This document shows positions 15,182 through 24,325 of a stretch of 64,000 nt of DNA, piece after piece. The DNA is from Croceivirga sp. (GTDB lineage Bacteria; Bacteroidota; Bacteroidia; Flavobacteriales; Flavobacteriaceae): positions 124,001 through 188,000 of the forward strand of contig JANQKR010000048.1 of NCBI GenBank assembly GCA_028281025.1, in the 5' to 3' direction. Each line of letters opens with the position of its first letter. Position 1 is the stretch's first letter. The notes below the pieces were generated by a model, which ran no database searches, had not been told where the DNA came from, and saw only the letters and a list, made by a program, of their open reading frames with translations. The position numbers and the translations under genes were made by a program.

Positions 15182-17194
15182 ATGAAACGAATTTGTTACC
15201 TACTATTATTGCTCACGTTATCGATGTCCGCACAAGAGGTGGACCTGAGCGTCCCGGCCGGTTCGCTGAAACATAAGATTCACGGGTCAAAAGGGAGTGA
15301 ACGCCTGATGTGGATGGACAGTCTGGCAAGATTGGTCGAGGGCAGGGCGGATTTCCAATACGATTCCATCGCAAGGCAAACGATCGATTATGCCGTGGAG
15401 CTTGATTCCACGCGATTGGCTTTGGAACATGCCATACCCCTGTTGGATCATATCACACTGGGTTTGGGAAAGCCGGAGGAGGCTATAGAGTTCTTCAATA
15501 ACTTAAGGGACAGAATTCCCAGGGACCACTATTTTTTTGAACTGAGCGAGTTTTATAGTGAAGGGGCATATAGCAATCAGGTGCTCCACCGTTATGCAGA
15601 GTCCCTGGACCTTCTTGAACAGGCCTACGGGTTCTCCCTTCAGATCAATGACCGGACAGAACTGGGCGTCCTTAAAGAGAAAATGGGCAAGATGCTGTGT
15701 TTTATGGGAGAATTTCAGGAATCTGCTGCGGCACTGGAGGAGGCCCATCAAATTCTAAAGGACCACAGTATTCCTGAACTGACATGGCGGCCAAAGGAAA
15801 CCTTGGCGATACTATACTCCCAGAATGGACTCCAGGCGGAAGCAAGGAAAATGCGTATGGAAATCATCGAGGAGGCCAGGAAATATGGGGAGAAAGCAGA
15901 ATTGTATGATCAGTTTTACAACCAGGCCTTTGACGAGATGTTGCACGGGAGCCCACGGGAACAGCTCAGGTACCTGGATTCGGCGAGGGTCTATACCTTT
16001 ATACCGGAACATAATGAATTCATTATTCAGGAATCCTTAGTGGCCCAGTTGGGCGCCTATGCCGAAAACGGGATGCTGGAAAAGGCAGAGGCTGTAAAGC
16101 AAGAGTTGGATGAACAGCGGAAGGACAGTGAACACTTTGAAGTAAAAGGATACAACCTGGCCATGGCCCATTACGAATTTGCAAAGGGCAATTACAAGCG
16201 TGCGGCCCTCCTGGGGGAACGGGAATATGCCAATATGAAGAACACCCGATTCTATGAGGGCATCTATATGGCCCATGGCTTTTTGGCCAGGGCTTACGAT
16301 AGCCTGGGGGATCTGGGCAGAGCCCATGAACACCTCCGGGCCCACCACAGGATAAAGGACTCCGTAGGGAGCGTCCAAAAGGCGAACGGCTTTTCCTACT
16401 ACCAGGCACTTTATGAGGCAGAGAAGAAGGATTCGGAGATAGCGGCCCAGCAATCGGAGATCGAGCTCTTGAATGCCCGAAATAAGGCCAAGAACATGTG
16501 GCTCACTTTTGGTGGTCTTGGGATATTGGCCACGTTTTTGATCCTGTACCTGGTGTGGGTACAGTATTCCACCAAAAAGAAGCAACAGGCGCAGGCCCGG
16601 TTCTCAAGGAGCTTGATCAAAGGCCAGGAAGAGGAGCGCAGCCGTGTGGCGCGGGAACTGCACGATGGGGTAGGGCAAAAGTTGATGCTGTTGGCCAAAA
16701 GGTCGAGGTCCGGAGGGGATGCTGAGGTAAAATCCCTGGCTATGGATACCTTGGAGGAACTGCGCAGTGTATCGCGCCACCTGCATCCTGCCACCTTGGA
16801 GAAGTTGGGTTTTTCCGGTGCGGTCAAGGCCATAATCGATGAGGCGGACGCCAACACGGATATCTTTTTTACGCACAGCATCGAAGATGTGGACAACCTA
16901 TTGAGCGAAGAGGAATCCCTGCAGTTGTACCGCATTATGCAGGAGCTATTGAACAACATCATGAAGCATTCCGGAGCCAGGGCAGTATCTGTGGACGTCA
17001 AAAGAAGTACCGGTGCCATAGAAATGACGGTCAGCGACAACGGAAAGGGGTTCAGTTTTAAGGAAAAACTTCGCGATAGCACCAGTCTGGGCATGCAGAC
17101 GCTGTTGGAACGTGCAGAGATAGCTGGGGCCAAACTCCATGTGGAGAGCGGGGCTTCAATGGGCACAACGGTTTCCCTGGAAATGGCTATTTAA
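15182..17194 (+). CDS. TPR-containing sensor histidine kinase (HisKA_3 type)
   Basis: 670 residues from the ATG at 15182 (MKRICYLLLLLTLSMSAQ), chosen for its signal peptide. Residues about 20-430 are helical repeats of TPR type in the periplasm; one membrane helix at about 439-461; then the dimerisation/phosphoacceptor helix with His494 (RVARELHDGVGQK), and a GHKL ATPase domain with N box QELLNNIMKHSG (Asn591) and G boxes DNGKGFSF and GMQTLLERA. Kinases of this class phosphorylate NarL/LuxR-type regulators. None is encoded next to it, so it is an orphan here. Confidence 0.9.
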   Translation: MKRICYLLLLLTLSMSAQEVDLSVPAGSLKHKIHGSKGSERLMWMDSLARLVEGRADFQYDSIARQTIDYAVELDSTRLALEHAIPLLDHITLGLGKPEEAIEFFNNLRDRIPRDHYFFELSEFYSEGAYSNQVLHRYAESLDLLEQAYGFSLQINDRTELGVLKEKMGKMLCFMGEFQESAAALEEAHQILKDHSIPELTWRPKETLAILYSQNGLQAEARKMRMEIIEEARKYGEKAELYDQFYNQAFDEMLHGSPREQLRYLDSARVYTFIPEHNEFIIQESLVAQLGAYAENGMLEKAEAVKQELDEQRKDSEHFEVKGYNLAMAHYEFAKGNYKRAALLGEREYANMKNTRFYEGIYMAHGFLARAYDSLGDLGRAHEHLRAHHRIKDSVGSVQKANGFSYYQALYEAEKKDSEIAAQQSEIELLNARNKAKNMWLTFGGLGILATFLILYLVWVQYSTKKKQQAQARFSRSLIKGQEEERSRVARELHDGVGQKLMLLAKRSRSGGDAEVKSLAMDTLEELRSVSRHLHPATLEKLGFSGAVKAIIDEADANTDIFFTHSIEDVDNLLSEEESLQLYRIMQELLNNIMKHSGARAVSVDVKRSTGAIEMTVSDNGKGFSFKEKLRDSTSLGMQTLLERAEIAGAKLHVESGASMGTTVSLEMAI

Positions 17195-17332
17195 ACCATC
17201 CTGATATCACCTTAGTAGGGTACCGGGAAATCGGTCCAAAGCGTTCCACATTCCTATGGTCAAATTGAGTGTCTGTCGGATTATGCCTAATTTATTTCAT
17301 CTTACTGTTAATATTAATCTGCTAGACTCAAT

Positions 17333-19696
17333 TCAATACCGCTTTTTCTTTTTTTCTTTTTCGGTGTTTCTAAAGTTCGCTTTGGTGGAAAATCGATAAA
17401 ATAAACTTAATGTCAGTTGTCTGCTATTTGGAAAGAACTCCCTCCTATATTGAAAATTGGGACTATTTATAAGTGTAATCCGTCTATTCGTGTTTAAAGG
17501 ATCATTAGCTGAAAAGACAATGTTTCCCTTTCCATTGAAAATAGTTCTACTAACACCAAATTTGAAATACTGGGCAGACAGTGTTCTACTTTGAAATCTT
17601 CTATTAGGGGAACGGTAAATCCAGCTCAATTCCAATTTGTAAGAATTAAGTCTAATAAAGTTATTTATACTAGCTCTTGTATTGAAGAAATCATTAAAAG
17701 TATCTTCTTGGCTGCTAGGGAACGTACCAAATTCAGCACTTAGTTTTATATTCGTCTTTAACCATTGAGGGGAATTAAAACCATAGAAAATGTCTATTCC
17801 ATATGAATCCCCCTTGCCAATATTTTGTGGAGTAGTTACTGTAAGCCCATCTTGATTTTCAGTTACAAACTGAACTATATCTCTACTTAGTGAAGCATAG
17901 GAGGAAACAAGAAGTGTCCCTTTTTCCAGTTCTTTTGCGTACTCTAATTCAAATTCAAAATCTTGCTGAGGTTCTAAATCTGGGTTACCTATCCGGATGT
18001 TCTGTAAATTGACATTTGTATTAAAGGAGTTTAACCAATTTAATCTAGGGTATCTAATTCTTTTGCCAAAGGAAAGACTTAATTCATTGTTTTTGCCAAA
18101 TTCGTAGTCCATACTTAAGTTAGGCAAAAGATTCTTAAATGAACTCTTATCTGTACTTCCCGATAGAATGTTTTCAAGCTCTCTATCAAACAACTCCCAT
18201 CGCAACCCAATTTCGTACTCAAAATCACCTATTTCATGTTCATATTCGACAAAAGGACTATGTACACGTTGTAAAAAGTCCACATTATTCTGATTTGATA
18301 AGCTCGCACCAAGGAATCCTTGATTTTGACTTAACTTATTATAATCCAATTGGTAACCTACCAAAAATTTCAAGTCTTCCATTAATGGATAGTCATGTTT
18401 GATTCTAAACTCAACTTGGATTTCTTTGTTCTTTTCATTGGTGTTGGATTCATTTACTTCGTTTTCCAATGGATTCGTTTCTATGAAAAAATCTTCTTCT
18501 TCATTGCTCTCGAAGCCATATTCCAAGCTTAATCTAAGTGTATGTCCCTTTAATGTGAATTCTTTTTTGTAATCAACTTCGGAAGTAAAAGATTTCTCTT
18601 TGTCACTGGTATTTCTAATTTGTTTGCTATTTAAGTTAGCCTGTCGTCCATCACTTAACGTCCTGAATCCTGCGTATTCGAAGTTTTGGGATTCAAGGAA
18701 AAAGGATAAGCCTCCACGAAGTCTGTTGTTCTTATTTATATTGTATTCATAACCCAACTCACTAAAATGTGAAATCTCGTTTCTATCGCGGTTGTTAAAC
18801 TCTCTTTGAACAACAGTGGCCTGATTTTCTGTTTCATTTAAAAATTCACTTTCAGTACTTGTCCTGAAGTTATTATTGATTCCGTATAAGCTATAGATAA
18901 AGCCCTTTTCTTTGTTCATGGTTAGATGCATACCAGCTTTTCCGACTTGGGGGAAACCTAAGGCCGAATTAATCCCACCGTTTAATCCTTTTTCTCTATT
19001 CTTTTTCGTAATGATATTAATTTTAGGTTCGCTGCCCTCGCTTGCAGATGGAGAAGTAATAATCTCAACATTTTGTATCATATCACTTGGTAACATTTTT
19101 AATACTTCAGCCCTAGTCAGATTAGACGAACGACCATCTATTTGAATCCTAACCTCTTTCCCTCTTATCTGCACATTTCCATCAATATCAACTATTACTG
19201 CAGGTATATAACTTAGCAGGTTTGAAATGGATCCAGACAAATCTAAAAGCTCATTGCTAGGTAAAAATATGCGCTTTCCCCCTTTCCTTTTAAGTGTATA
19301 ATTCTTTGCCGTAACAACCACTTCTTTTAAATGGATATGTCTCTTATTCTCTAATTTAATTAATGGAAGAGTGATTGATTGAACTGCCGAATAATTTAAT
19401 GTAGAAATATAAGTTTGGTAATTATCGTGAATCAGAGAAAGCTGGCAGTCACATTTTTTATTATAAACAATTGTAAATAAACCCTTAATATTCGTTTTAG
19501 TAGAAAAAACAATTTCTTGCTTATTGATATCGAAAAAGACAACAGTAGCATTTTTAATGGGATTATTAGTTATTGAATCAATAACCCTTCCATTTAAGGT
19601 AGGTGTATCATTCTGGGAAAAAGAATTAGTTAAGATACATGCTACTGCAACAAAAGATAAGAAGAAAGACTTACCTGAATTAGGTTGGTATGTCAA
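17333..19696 (-). CDS. Outer-membrane beta-barrel protein, TonB-dependent receptor type
   Basis: 787 residues. Signal peptide (FLSFVAVACILTNSFSQ), a carboxypeptidase-regulatory-like beta-sandwich at about 33-115 (LNGRVIDSITNNPIKNATV), a plug-like domain at about 130-235 (SNLLSYIPAVIVDIDGNVQI, IQIDGRSSNL) and a large barrel (repeated GYEYNINKNN and YEFGKNNELSLSF strands). This matches the outer-membrane barrel family OMP_b-brl_3. It probably moves or binds a specific ligand at the outer membrane. It is the last gene of the AT-rich module with the Glu-rich peptides, S41 peptidase and HTTM-like protein, so that ligand may be the processed peptide (inference). Confidence 0.8.
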   Translation of the reverse strand: MTYQPNSGKSFFLSFVAVACILTNSFSQNDTPTLNGRVIDSITNNPIKNATVVFFDINKQEIVFSTKTNIKGLFTIVYNKKCDCQLSLIHDNYQTYISTLNYSAVQSITLPLIKLENKRHIHLKEVVVTAKNYTLKRKGGKRIFLPSNELLDLSGSISNLLSYIPAVIVDIDGNVQIRGKEVRIQIDGRSSNLTRAEVLKMLPSDMIQNVEIITSPSASEGSEPKINIITKKNREKGLNGGINSALGFPQVGKAGMHLTMNKEKGFIYSLYGINNNFRTSTESEFLNETENQATVVQREFNNRDRNEISHFSELGYEYNINKNNRLRGGLSFFLESQNFEYAGFRTLSDGRQANLNSKQIRNTSDKEKSFTSEVDYKKEFTLKGHTLRLSLEYGFESNEEEDFFIETNPLENEVNESNTNEKNKEIQVEFRIKHDYPLMEDLKFLVGYQLDYNKLSQNQGFLGASLSNQNNVDFLQRVHSPFVEYEHEIGDFEYEIGLRWELFDRELENILSGSTDKSSFKNLLPNLSMDYEFGKNNELSLSFGKRIRYPRLNWLNSFNTNVNLQNIRIGNPDLEPQQDFEFELEYAKELEKGTLLVSSYASLSRDIVQFVTENQDGLTVTTPQNIGKGDSYGIDIFYGFNSPQWLKTNIKLSAEFGTFPSSQEDTFNDFFNTRASINNFIRLNSYKLELSWIYRSPNRRFQSRTLSAQYFKFGVSRTIFNGKGNIVFSANDPLNTNRRITLINSPNFQYRREFFPNSRQLTLSLFYRFSTKANFRNTEKEKKKKRY

Positions 19697-19898
19697 TTTT
19701 AATCAAAATTTGAAACGAACTTTATTGGTGGGTTTGAAACAAACGAGGGACAAAATAATTCCAACGCAAGACATTTGCTTTTGAGAGGGATTTTAAGCCC
19801 AACTGCGTAGTGGAAGCAAGGTATTAATTCTTAAAAATTGAAATGGCTAATTTTATTCTTAGCACTAAGTAACGCTAACTCCAAAATAAATATCATTA

Positions 19899-20129
19899 CT
19901 AATCGACTTCTTCCTGTACTTCCTCAATGTCTTCCCAGGTCTCAAAGGATTCTTCCCATTCATCATGACGTTCAGCACGTTCTTCTTCTGCATCTTCATC
20001 TTCCTCTGAAAATTCTCCATTTTGGTTACACGTAATAATAATAGTATCAGCGTTATAAGTTGTTGCAAAATAAATCGACCCTGATAATATTAAAGATAAA
20101 ATCAAAGTTCCAAATACTTTTTTTTTCAT
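19899..20129 (-). CDS. Small membrane-anchored Glu-rich protein 3
   Basis: 76 residues. N-terminal hydrophobic segment (about 4-24, FGTLILSLILSG), a short linker with a Cys (IIITCNQNG) and a tail of about 37 residues that is almost all Glu/Asp with scattered Arg/Trp/Phe (EFSEEDEDAEEERAER, EESFETWEDIEE). The segment could be a signal anchor or an uncleaved signal peptide; the tail would lie outside the inner membrane. Clearly paralogous to the protein at 20272 (EF-x-EE, EESFE). No known family recognised. Possible substrate of the HTTM-like and S41 proteins encoded upstream. Confidence 0.7.
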   Translation of the reverse strand: MKKKVFGTLILSLILSGSIYFATTYNADTIIITCNQNGEFSEEDEDAEEERAERHDEWEESFETWEDIEEVQEEVD

Positions 20130-20271
20130 TTACATATGGTTTTAAGTTTGAAAAGGAAAAAACTCTTGCTTTGACAAATCCAATTCTTAGCGAATGGTTC
20201 TTCATTTCTGAGATATAGAATTTAGAGGTATTCAACAATAATCCTGATGTTTACCAAAAAACTACTCTGTG

Positions 20272-20496
20272 TCAATCTTGTTCTTCTTCGAACTCTTCAA
20301 CACTCTCAAATGATTCTTCTAACTCATCATCCCGTTCATCTTGGGCTTCATCCTCTTCCTCACCTTCTTCTCCAAACTCTATTCCTTGATGACTAATTAT
20401 ATTGATTATATCCCCTTTAGGATTCATTGACCAATAAACTAATCCCAGTAATATGACAAAACCAAATACTATTAAAAAATGCTTTATATTTTTCAT
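20272..20496 (-). CDS. Small membrane-anchored Glu-rich protein 2
   Basis: 74 residues with the same plan as its neighbours: hydrophobic N-terminus (HFLIVFGFVILLGLVYW), a 15-residue linker and a tail starting at GIEFGEEGEEE. The last 33 residues contain 16 Glu and 5 Asp but a single Arg. The DNA just before its start resembles that of protein 3 (TAAGATTGTAAAGGCAAAAA on the plus strand against TAAGTTTGAAAAGGAAAAAA), so the duplication includes the leader. Function unknown. Confidence 0.7.
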   Translation of the reverse strand: MKNIKHFLIVFGFVILLGLVYWSMNPKGDIINIISHQGIEFGEEGEEEDEAQDERDDELEESFESVEEFEEEQD

Positions 20497-20561
20497 TTAT
20501 AAGATTGTAAAGGCAAAAAAAATTAATAAATCTTGAACTTAACCTGCACTCTCATAAAGAG

Positions 20562-20786
20562 TTAATCATCCTCTTCAATTACTCCTTCTGCGATTGCTTC
20601 ATCCTCTTCCTCCTGATCTTCCTCCTTTTCGGTTTCCGCATCTTCTTCGCCATCGTCATCATATTCTGTACTTAGTTGGCTTGATAAAAAATAGCCTTCA
20701 TCATTGTTAAAACTCAAATTAATTAGGCCGTAAGAAAGAAAGGCGAGGGTAAGGGAAAACAAATAAAAAAGCTTCCTAGAATTCAT
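20562..20786 (-). CDS. Small membrane-anchored Glu-rich protein 1
   Basis: 74 residues. Hydrophobic N-terminus (LFYLFSLTLAFLSYGLI), a linker with NNDEGYFLSSQLS, then YDDDGEEDAETEKEEDQEEE and an acidic end. More diverged than proteins 2 and 3 but of the same length and architecture, and first of the three in transcription order, 240 bases after the S41 peptidase gene. Very low pI and high Glu content suggest cation binding or a substrate for Glu modification. Confidence 0.7.
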   Translation of the reverse strand: MNSRKLFYLFSLTLAFLSYGLINLSFNNDEGYFLSSQLSTEYDDDGEEDAETEKEEDQEEEDEAIAEGVIEEDD

Positions 20787-21026
20787 TGGTCCGGTTTTGA
20801 TGGGTATTATTTATTTAAAAGACAGCTCATCTTTTGGCTACTATTAAATACTTTCGATATACAAATCAATGTAAACTATTTCGTAATTCTTACATCCTAA
20901 TTAACAAGCGGGAAAATAAAAGAACATGTGGTAGATAGAAATTTTGTAGATGAAGAACAACTTTATTTTTTTCTTGTTTCATACCGGCCTTCACCAAACA
21001 ATTACCCTATGAAAACTCTTTAACAA

Positions 21027-22532
21027 TTATAGTGTGTTGATTGTGTCCAGTATTTTTTTTAACTGATAGTCTTCTTGGCCAAGAATTTGTCCAATCGTCC
21101 TTTCGATTCTTAAATCGGGTGAGACTCCATGTCCATCAAATAAAAATCCATTTCTTTGGAATGAGACCATTCTCGACATCTTCAATTCCAGTTCGGTTTT
21201 TGGCAATCTATAAGTTTCGCTCATTCCACTGGCCCCATCTGCGGTAACACCACAGAGGGATACATTTGGAAAGCCTTTTAGGGATGCTGCAAAAACACTT
21301 GCAGCACTGAATGATCGTTCGTTGATTAAGATGTATATTGGTTTGGAAAAATGGTATGTGTCCGCCTCTCCGATATTTTCTAGGACCATATATACATAAT
21401 CCCCGAATTTGTCATCATTTAAGTTGTCCAATGGCGAAAAACTTCCCATAAATTGGGAAATGGCCAATTGGGCATTTTCGCTATGGTTTTCATATGATCT
21501 AAGACCCCTTAATTCCAATCCACTTTTGGCCGACCTGGTTAGATCACCACGAAAACGCGCCAGATTTGCCACCCAACAATTATTCCTTTGTAGAAGATAG
21601 TTTGCAAAGAAGAGTAATATATCCCTAGTCCCGCCTGAGTTATTTCTAATGTCCAATATTAGGGCATTGCAATCTTTAACTTTTTTCATGGCTTGGGAAA
21701 GCCAGTCAAAATATTCCCCATTCCTACGACGACTGTACATTTTTGGAATTTTAATATAGCCAATAGTATTCTGAAATATTGTTGCCATCGAATCTCTGGG
21801 CTGTTTTTTGCTTACGTCAATCGTTATATCACAAATGTCCCTCCATTTTCTGTTGGAGGTGGATAAAGGCATATAAATTGTAGTATCAATAGTGCTATCC
21901 CAAGTAGTAAAGGTGAATTTCAAAGTATCCTTGTGACTAAGATGGGGAGATATTCTATAAAAATGATATAATTGATTAACTCCACGGGTAAATCTCGGAT
22001 AGTCAGGAGCATATTTATCCCTTGGATTGTGCTTGTAGACATAATCATGAACATTGATGTTGTTTATACTTTTTAATAAAGGAAAGTCGTTTAGGAAATA
22101 AGAATATCCAGAACCAGCCTTATTATTTTTAAGTGCGATCACATCTTTTCCTTTCCATGGTGCTGTTGCAAAGGGCAAGTAAAACTTATTGTCTTCGCAA
22201 TCTCCAATATAACTGACCCGTGAATGTCTGTCTCCCAACTCTCCCAATACGTTTGACACTTTCAATGAAATATCTTTTTTATGGATCTTGTCAATGTCTC
22301 TCAAGTAGGATTCCAATTGTAAAAAAGCACTATCGAACCTTTGGGAATTAATTTGAAAATAAGAGGATTTTTCATTTACCAAGTACTTAAATCTTTTTAA
22401 TTCTTTTAGGGCCTCTTGTCCCGAAATAGAACATTCCTTACCAATGAAATACGGTTGAACAAAAACAACACCAAGTATAAATACTAGGACAGGTAAAATT
22501 CTGGTTAGCAGCATTGTAAAATACGTATTCAT
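21027..22532 (-). CDS. S41-family (tricorn/IRBP-like) serine peptidase
   Basis: 501 residues with an N-terminal membrane anchor or signal (ILPVLVFILGVVFVQ). The S41 core is visible: GDRHSRVSY near 100-105 (His of the tricorn-type group), LILDIRNNSGGTRDILLFF, and the serine motif NERSFSAASVFAASL; the region GVTADGASGMSETYRLP replaces the CtpA Lys motif, so it belongs to the S41B rather than the CtpA subgroup. Processes proteins in the periplasm or at the membrane. Starts 7 bases after the HTTM-like gene stop, so it is in the same operon and may cut the downstream acidic peptides (inference). Confidence 0.82.
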   Translation of the reverse strand: MNTYFTMLLTRILPVLVFILGVVFVQPYFIGKECSISGQEALKELKRFKYLVNEKSSYFQINSQRFDSAFLQLESYLRDIDKIHKKDISLKVSNVLGELGDRHSRVSYIGDCEDNKFYLPFATAPWKGKDVIALKNNKAGSGYSYFLNDFPLLKSINNINVHDYVYKHNPRDKYAPDYPRFTRGVNQLYHFYRISPHLSHKDTLKFTFTTWDSTIDTTIYMPLSTSNRKWRDICDITIDVSKKQPRDSMATIFQNTIGYIKIPKMYSRRRNGEYFDWLSQAMKKVKDCNALILDIRNNSGGTRDILLFFANYLLQRNNCWVANLARFRGDLTRSAKSGLELRGLRSYENHSENAQLAISQFMGSFSPLDNLNDDKFGDYVYMVLENIGEADTYHFSKPIYILINERSFSAASVFAASLKGFPNVSLCGVTADGASGMSETYRLPKTELELKMSRMVSFQRNGFLFDGHGVSPDLRIERTIGQILGQEDYQLKKILDTINTL

Positions 22533-22539
22533 TTAGTGT

Positions 22540-23412
22540 TTAGACATTCTCAAAGTAGTATATTATTTCTTTCCAAGGCACTTTGATAAACTGAATAGCT
22601 ATGAAAGTTAATATATAATGCGGTCTAATTTTTAATGGGGCTTGGGCGATACCTAATAACAAGAGTATTGAACTAAAACCTATTACAGGAAAAATAAAAT
22701 AAGTCCCTATACAGAAGGCAATCAAAGAAATATCTTTTATTACACTCTTTCTTTTTGAAAATATAAAAAGTAACCCAACAGCCAATTCAACAAATAGGCC
22801 GAATAATTGAAACCCATATGTGAAATTATTTAGAAAACTACTTGATTCGAATTCAATATAACTTTGATCAATTGGCAACCAAGATAAAGTTGGCACCAAC
22901 CCTTTTTTCATATGAAGCTCTTCTATTGGTATATCGGTGAGAAAATGTGTGATTAATAAAAATCTGCCATCAAAAAGAAAACGGCCGTGAAGAAAGCCAG
23001 GAACAAAGAATTCATTAATAACCTTTTGCAAAACAGCGAAAATCATAACTAATCCAATGAGCAACGTAGCATTTGATTTAATGTACCTTACGTCCTTATT
23101 TAACCATAAATGTAAAGTCAATAAAAACACCCAATACATAAATAAGATTTTATGGTTATCCAAACTATACCATTGAAGGCTGTTAAAAAAAAGTAACACA
23201 ACTGATATTATAGCCCACAACAGTTTGTTAGAACTGAAATGGCCAAATACAATCATTAAAATACAGGTAATCCTCAGTAGGATTTGAGAATTCCATCCTG
23301 TTCCCCCGTCCAGTACTAATAACATCAATGAAAATTTAAAAACTAAATCTTCATGTTTCGAATCAAGATGAACGTTATATCTGTTCAAATATGAGTAGAG
23401 TTTCTGAATCAT
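22540..23412 (-). CDS. HTTM-like multi-spanning membrane protein (VKGC-type fold, tentative)
   Basis: 290 residues with about eight hydrophobic segments. The part around 118-160 (MIFAVLQKVINEFFVPGFLHG) resembles the segment of HTTM proteins and vitamin K-dependent gamma-glutamyl carboxylase that carries the active Lys before a conserved W/F-x-x-G; a later GLFVELAVGLLFIF matches the conserved Glu helix. The usual C-terminal lumenal domain is absent, but the partner gene upstream, overlapping by 4 bp, could supply one. If it is a carboxylase, its substrates could be the three Glu-rich proteins of the same module. A non-catalytic HTTM or DoxX-like role is the alternative. Confidence 0.55.
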   Translation of the reverse strand: MIQKLYSYLNRYNVHLDSKHEDLVFKFSLMLLVLDGGTGWNSQILLRITCILMIVFGHFSSNKLLWAIISVVLLFFNSLQWYSLDNHKILFMYWVFLLTLHLWLNKDVRYIKSNATLLIGLVMIFAVLQKVINEFFVPGFLHGRFLFDGRFLLITHFLTDIPIEELHMKKGLVPTLSWLPIDQSYIEFESSSFLNNFTYGFQLFGLFVELAVGLLFIFSKRKSVIKDISLIAFCIGTYFIFPVIGFSSILLLLGIAQAPLKIRPHYILTFIAIQFIKVPWKEIIYYFENV

Positions 23413-23999
23413 GGTGATAATACATAAGTTATATGTTTGTCATTATGTACTTCTAAACTTTGTACATAGTTTTTCTTGAACTTTAAACCATCGTTGTAGA
23501 AGTTCATTTCATACATATGAATTATTATTTTTTCAATCCTTAACGCGTTGTCCATCTTAGCTAATTCTGTATTTGGATAATACTTTGGTACGTAGACTTT
23601 ACTATAGAAAGCAGAATCCTTCTTTATTTGGTTGTAGCTTTTACTATCGATATCTCCTTCAGAAATATTCAGAAGAGAAGGTTTCAAATGGGAATTTAAG
23701 ATTAGCTTCCCTAGTTTAAGCAGACCTTCCTTTTTGGGATAGTACTTTAAGTTTCTCAGAAAATTGTTCGATATAGGTATATCTAGTTTGCTTCCAACTA
23801 TTTTAATCAATACCGAATCACCCTCCGAAGTATATCCAATTGCAGTAATATTATTCTTTTTGTTTGTCGAAAACATTCCAAATCCTCCGCCCTTCCATGG
23901 ATTCAACCCGTCGAATTGAGAGTTGTACAGTTGAAATAACGCAACTGCCGTTAAGACGAAGCATATAAGATATTTGTCAAGTATTTTTAAGATTTTCAT
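23409..23999 (-). CDS. Membrane-anchored partner of the HTTM-like protein
   Basis: 196 residues from the ATG at 23999 (MKILKILDKYLICFVLTAV), preferred to 24044 because the hydrophobic helix then begins at residue 9. After the helix comes LNPWKGGGFGMFST, the W...MFS signature that follows the last helix in many HTTM-domain proteins; the remaining 150 residues are a soluble domain predicted outside the membrane. Its stop overlaps the start of the HTTM-like gene (ATGA type, 4 bp), which indicates coupled expression and a likely complex. It is the first gene of the module. Confidence 0.6.
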   Translation of the reverse strand: MKILKILDKYLICFVLTAVALFQLYNSQFDGLNPWKGGGFGMFSTNKKNNITAIGYTSEGDSVLIKIVGSKLDIPISNNFLRNLKYYPKKEGLLKLGKLILNSHLKPSLLNISEGDIDSKSYNQIKKDSAFYSKVYVPKYYPNTELAKMDNALRIEKIIIHMYEMNFYNDGLKFKKNYVQSLEVHNDKHITYVLSP

Positions 24000-24296
24000 T
24001 TTCGTGATTGATGCGGTAGGTTTAAAAATTAGAGAACAATTCACTAGAGGCTTTATAAGAACGATATTAGAACTAAAGAAAAGTAACTTAACCCGTACCC
24101 TTGGAACATATCGAGTGTCGTTTGACTCCAGCTTCGTTTTTCATAATCTTCATTTTTTCTATATATGATGTTTTTCTATTCCGTTTTTCTCTGTTTTCAA
24201 TTTCAGAGCAAGCTGTTACATAATCTCTCTCATTGTATTCTTTTTCAGAACACCGTTAAAGTAAATTGGATTCCACTAAAGGCCAATACACATTGC

Positions 24297-24325
24297 ATAA
24301 TTGGTATCATGTGGGAATAGTGGTA
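24297..24325 (+). repeat. Paired direct repeat, copy D
   Basis: ATAATTGGT at 24297-24305 and AATAGTGGT at 24316-24324, about 20 bp apart. About 300 bases upstream of the HTTM-partner start; shares the longer GCATAATTGGTA context with copy C at 12478-12490. Confidence 0.45.

Noticed and set aside
16411-17166. 251-codon frame antisense to the histidine kinase
   Set aside because: Shadow of a kinase with all catalytic boxes on the plus strand.
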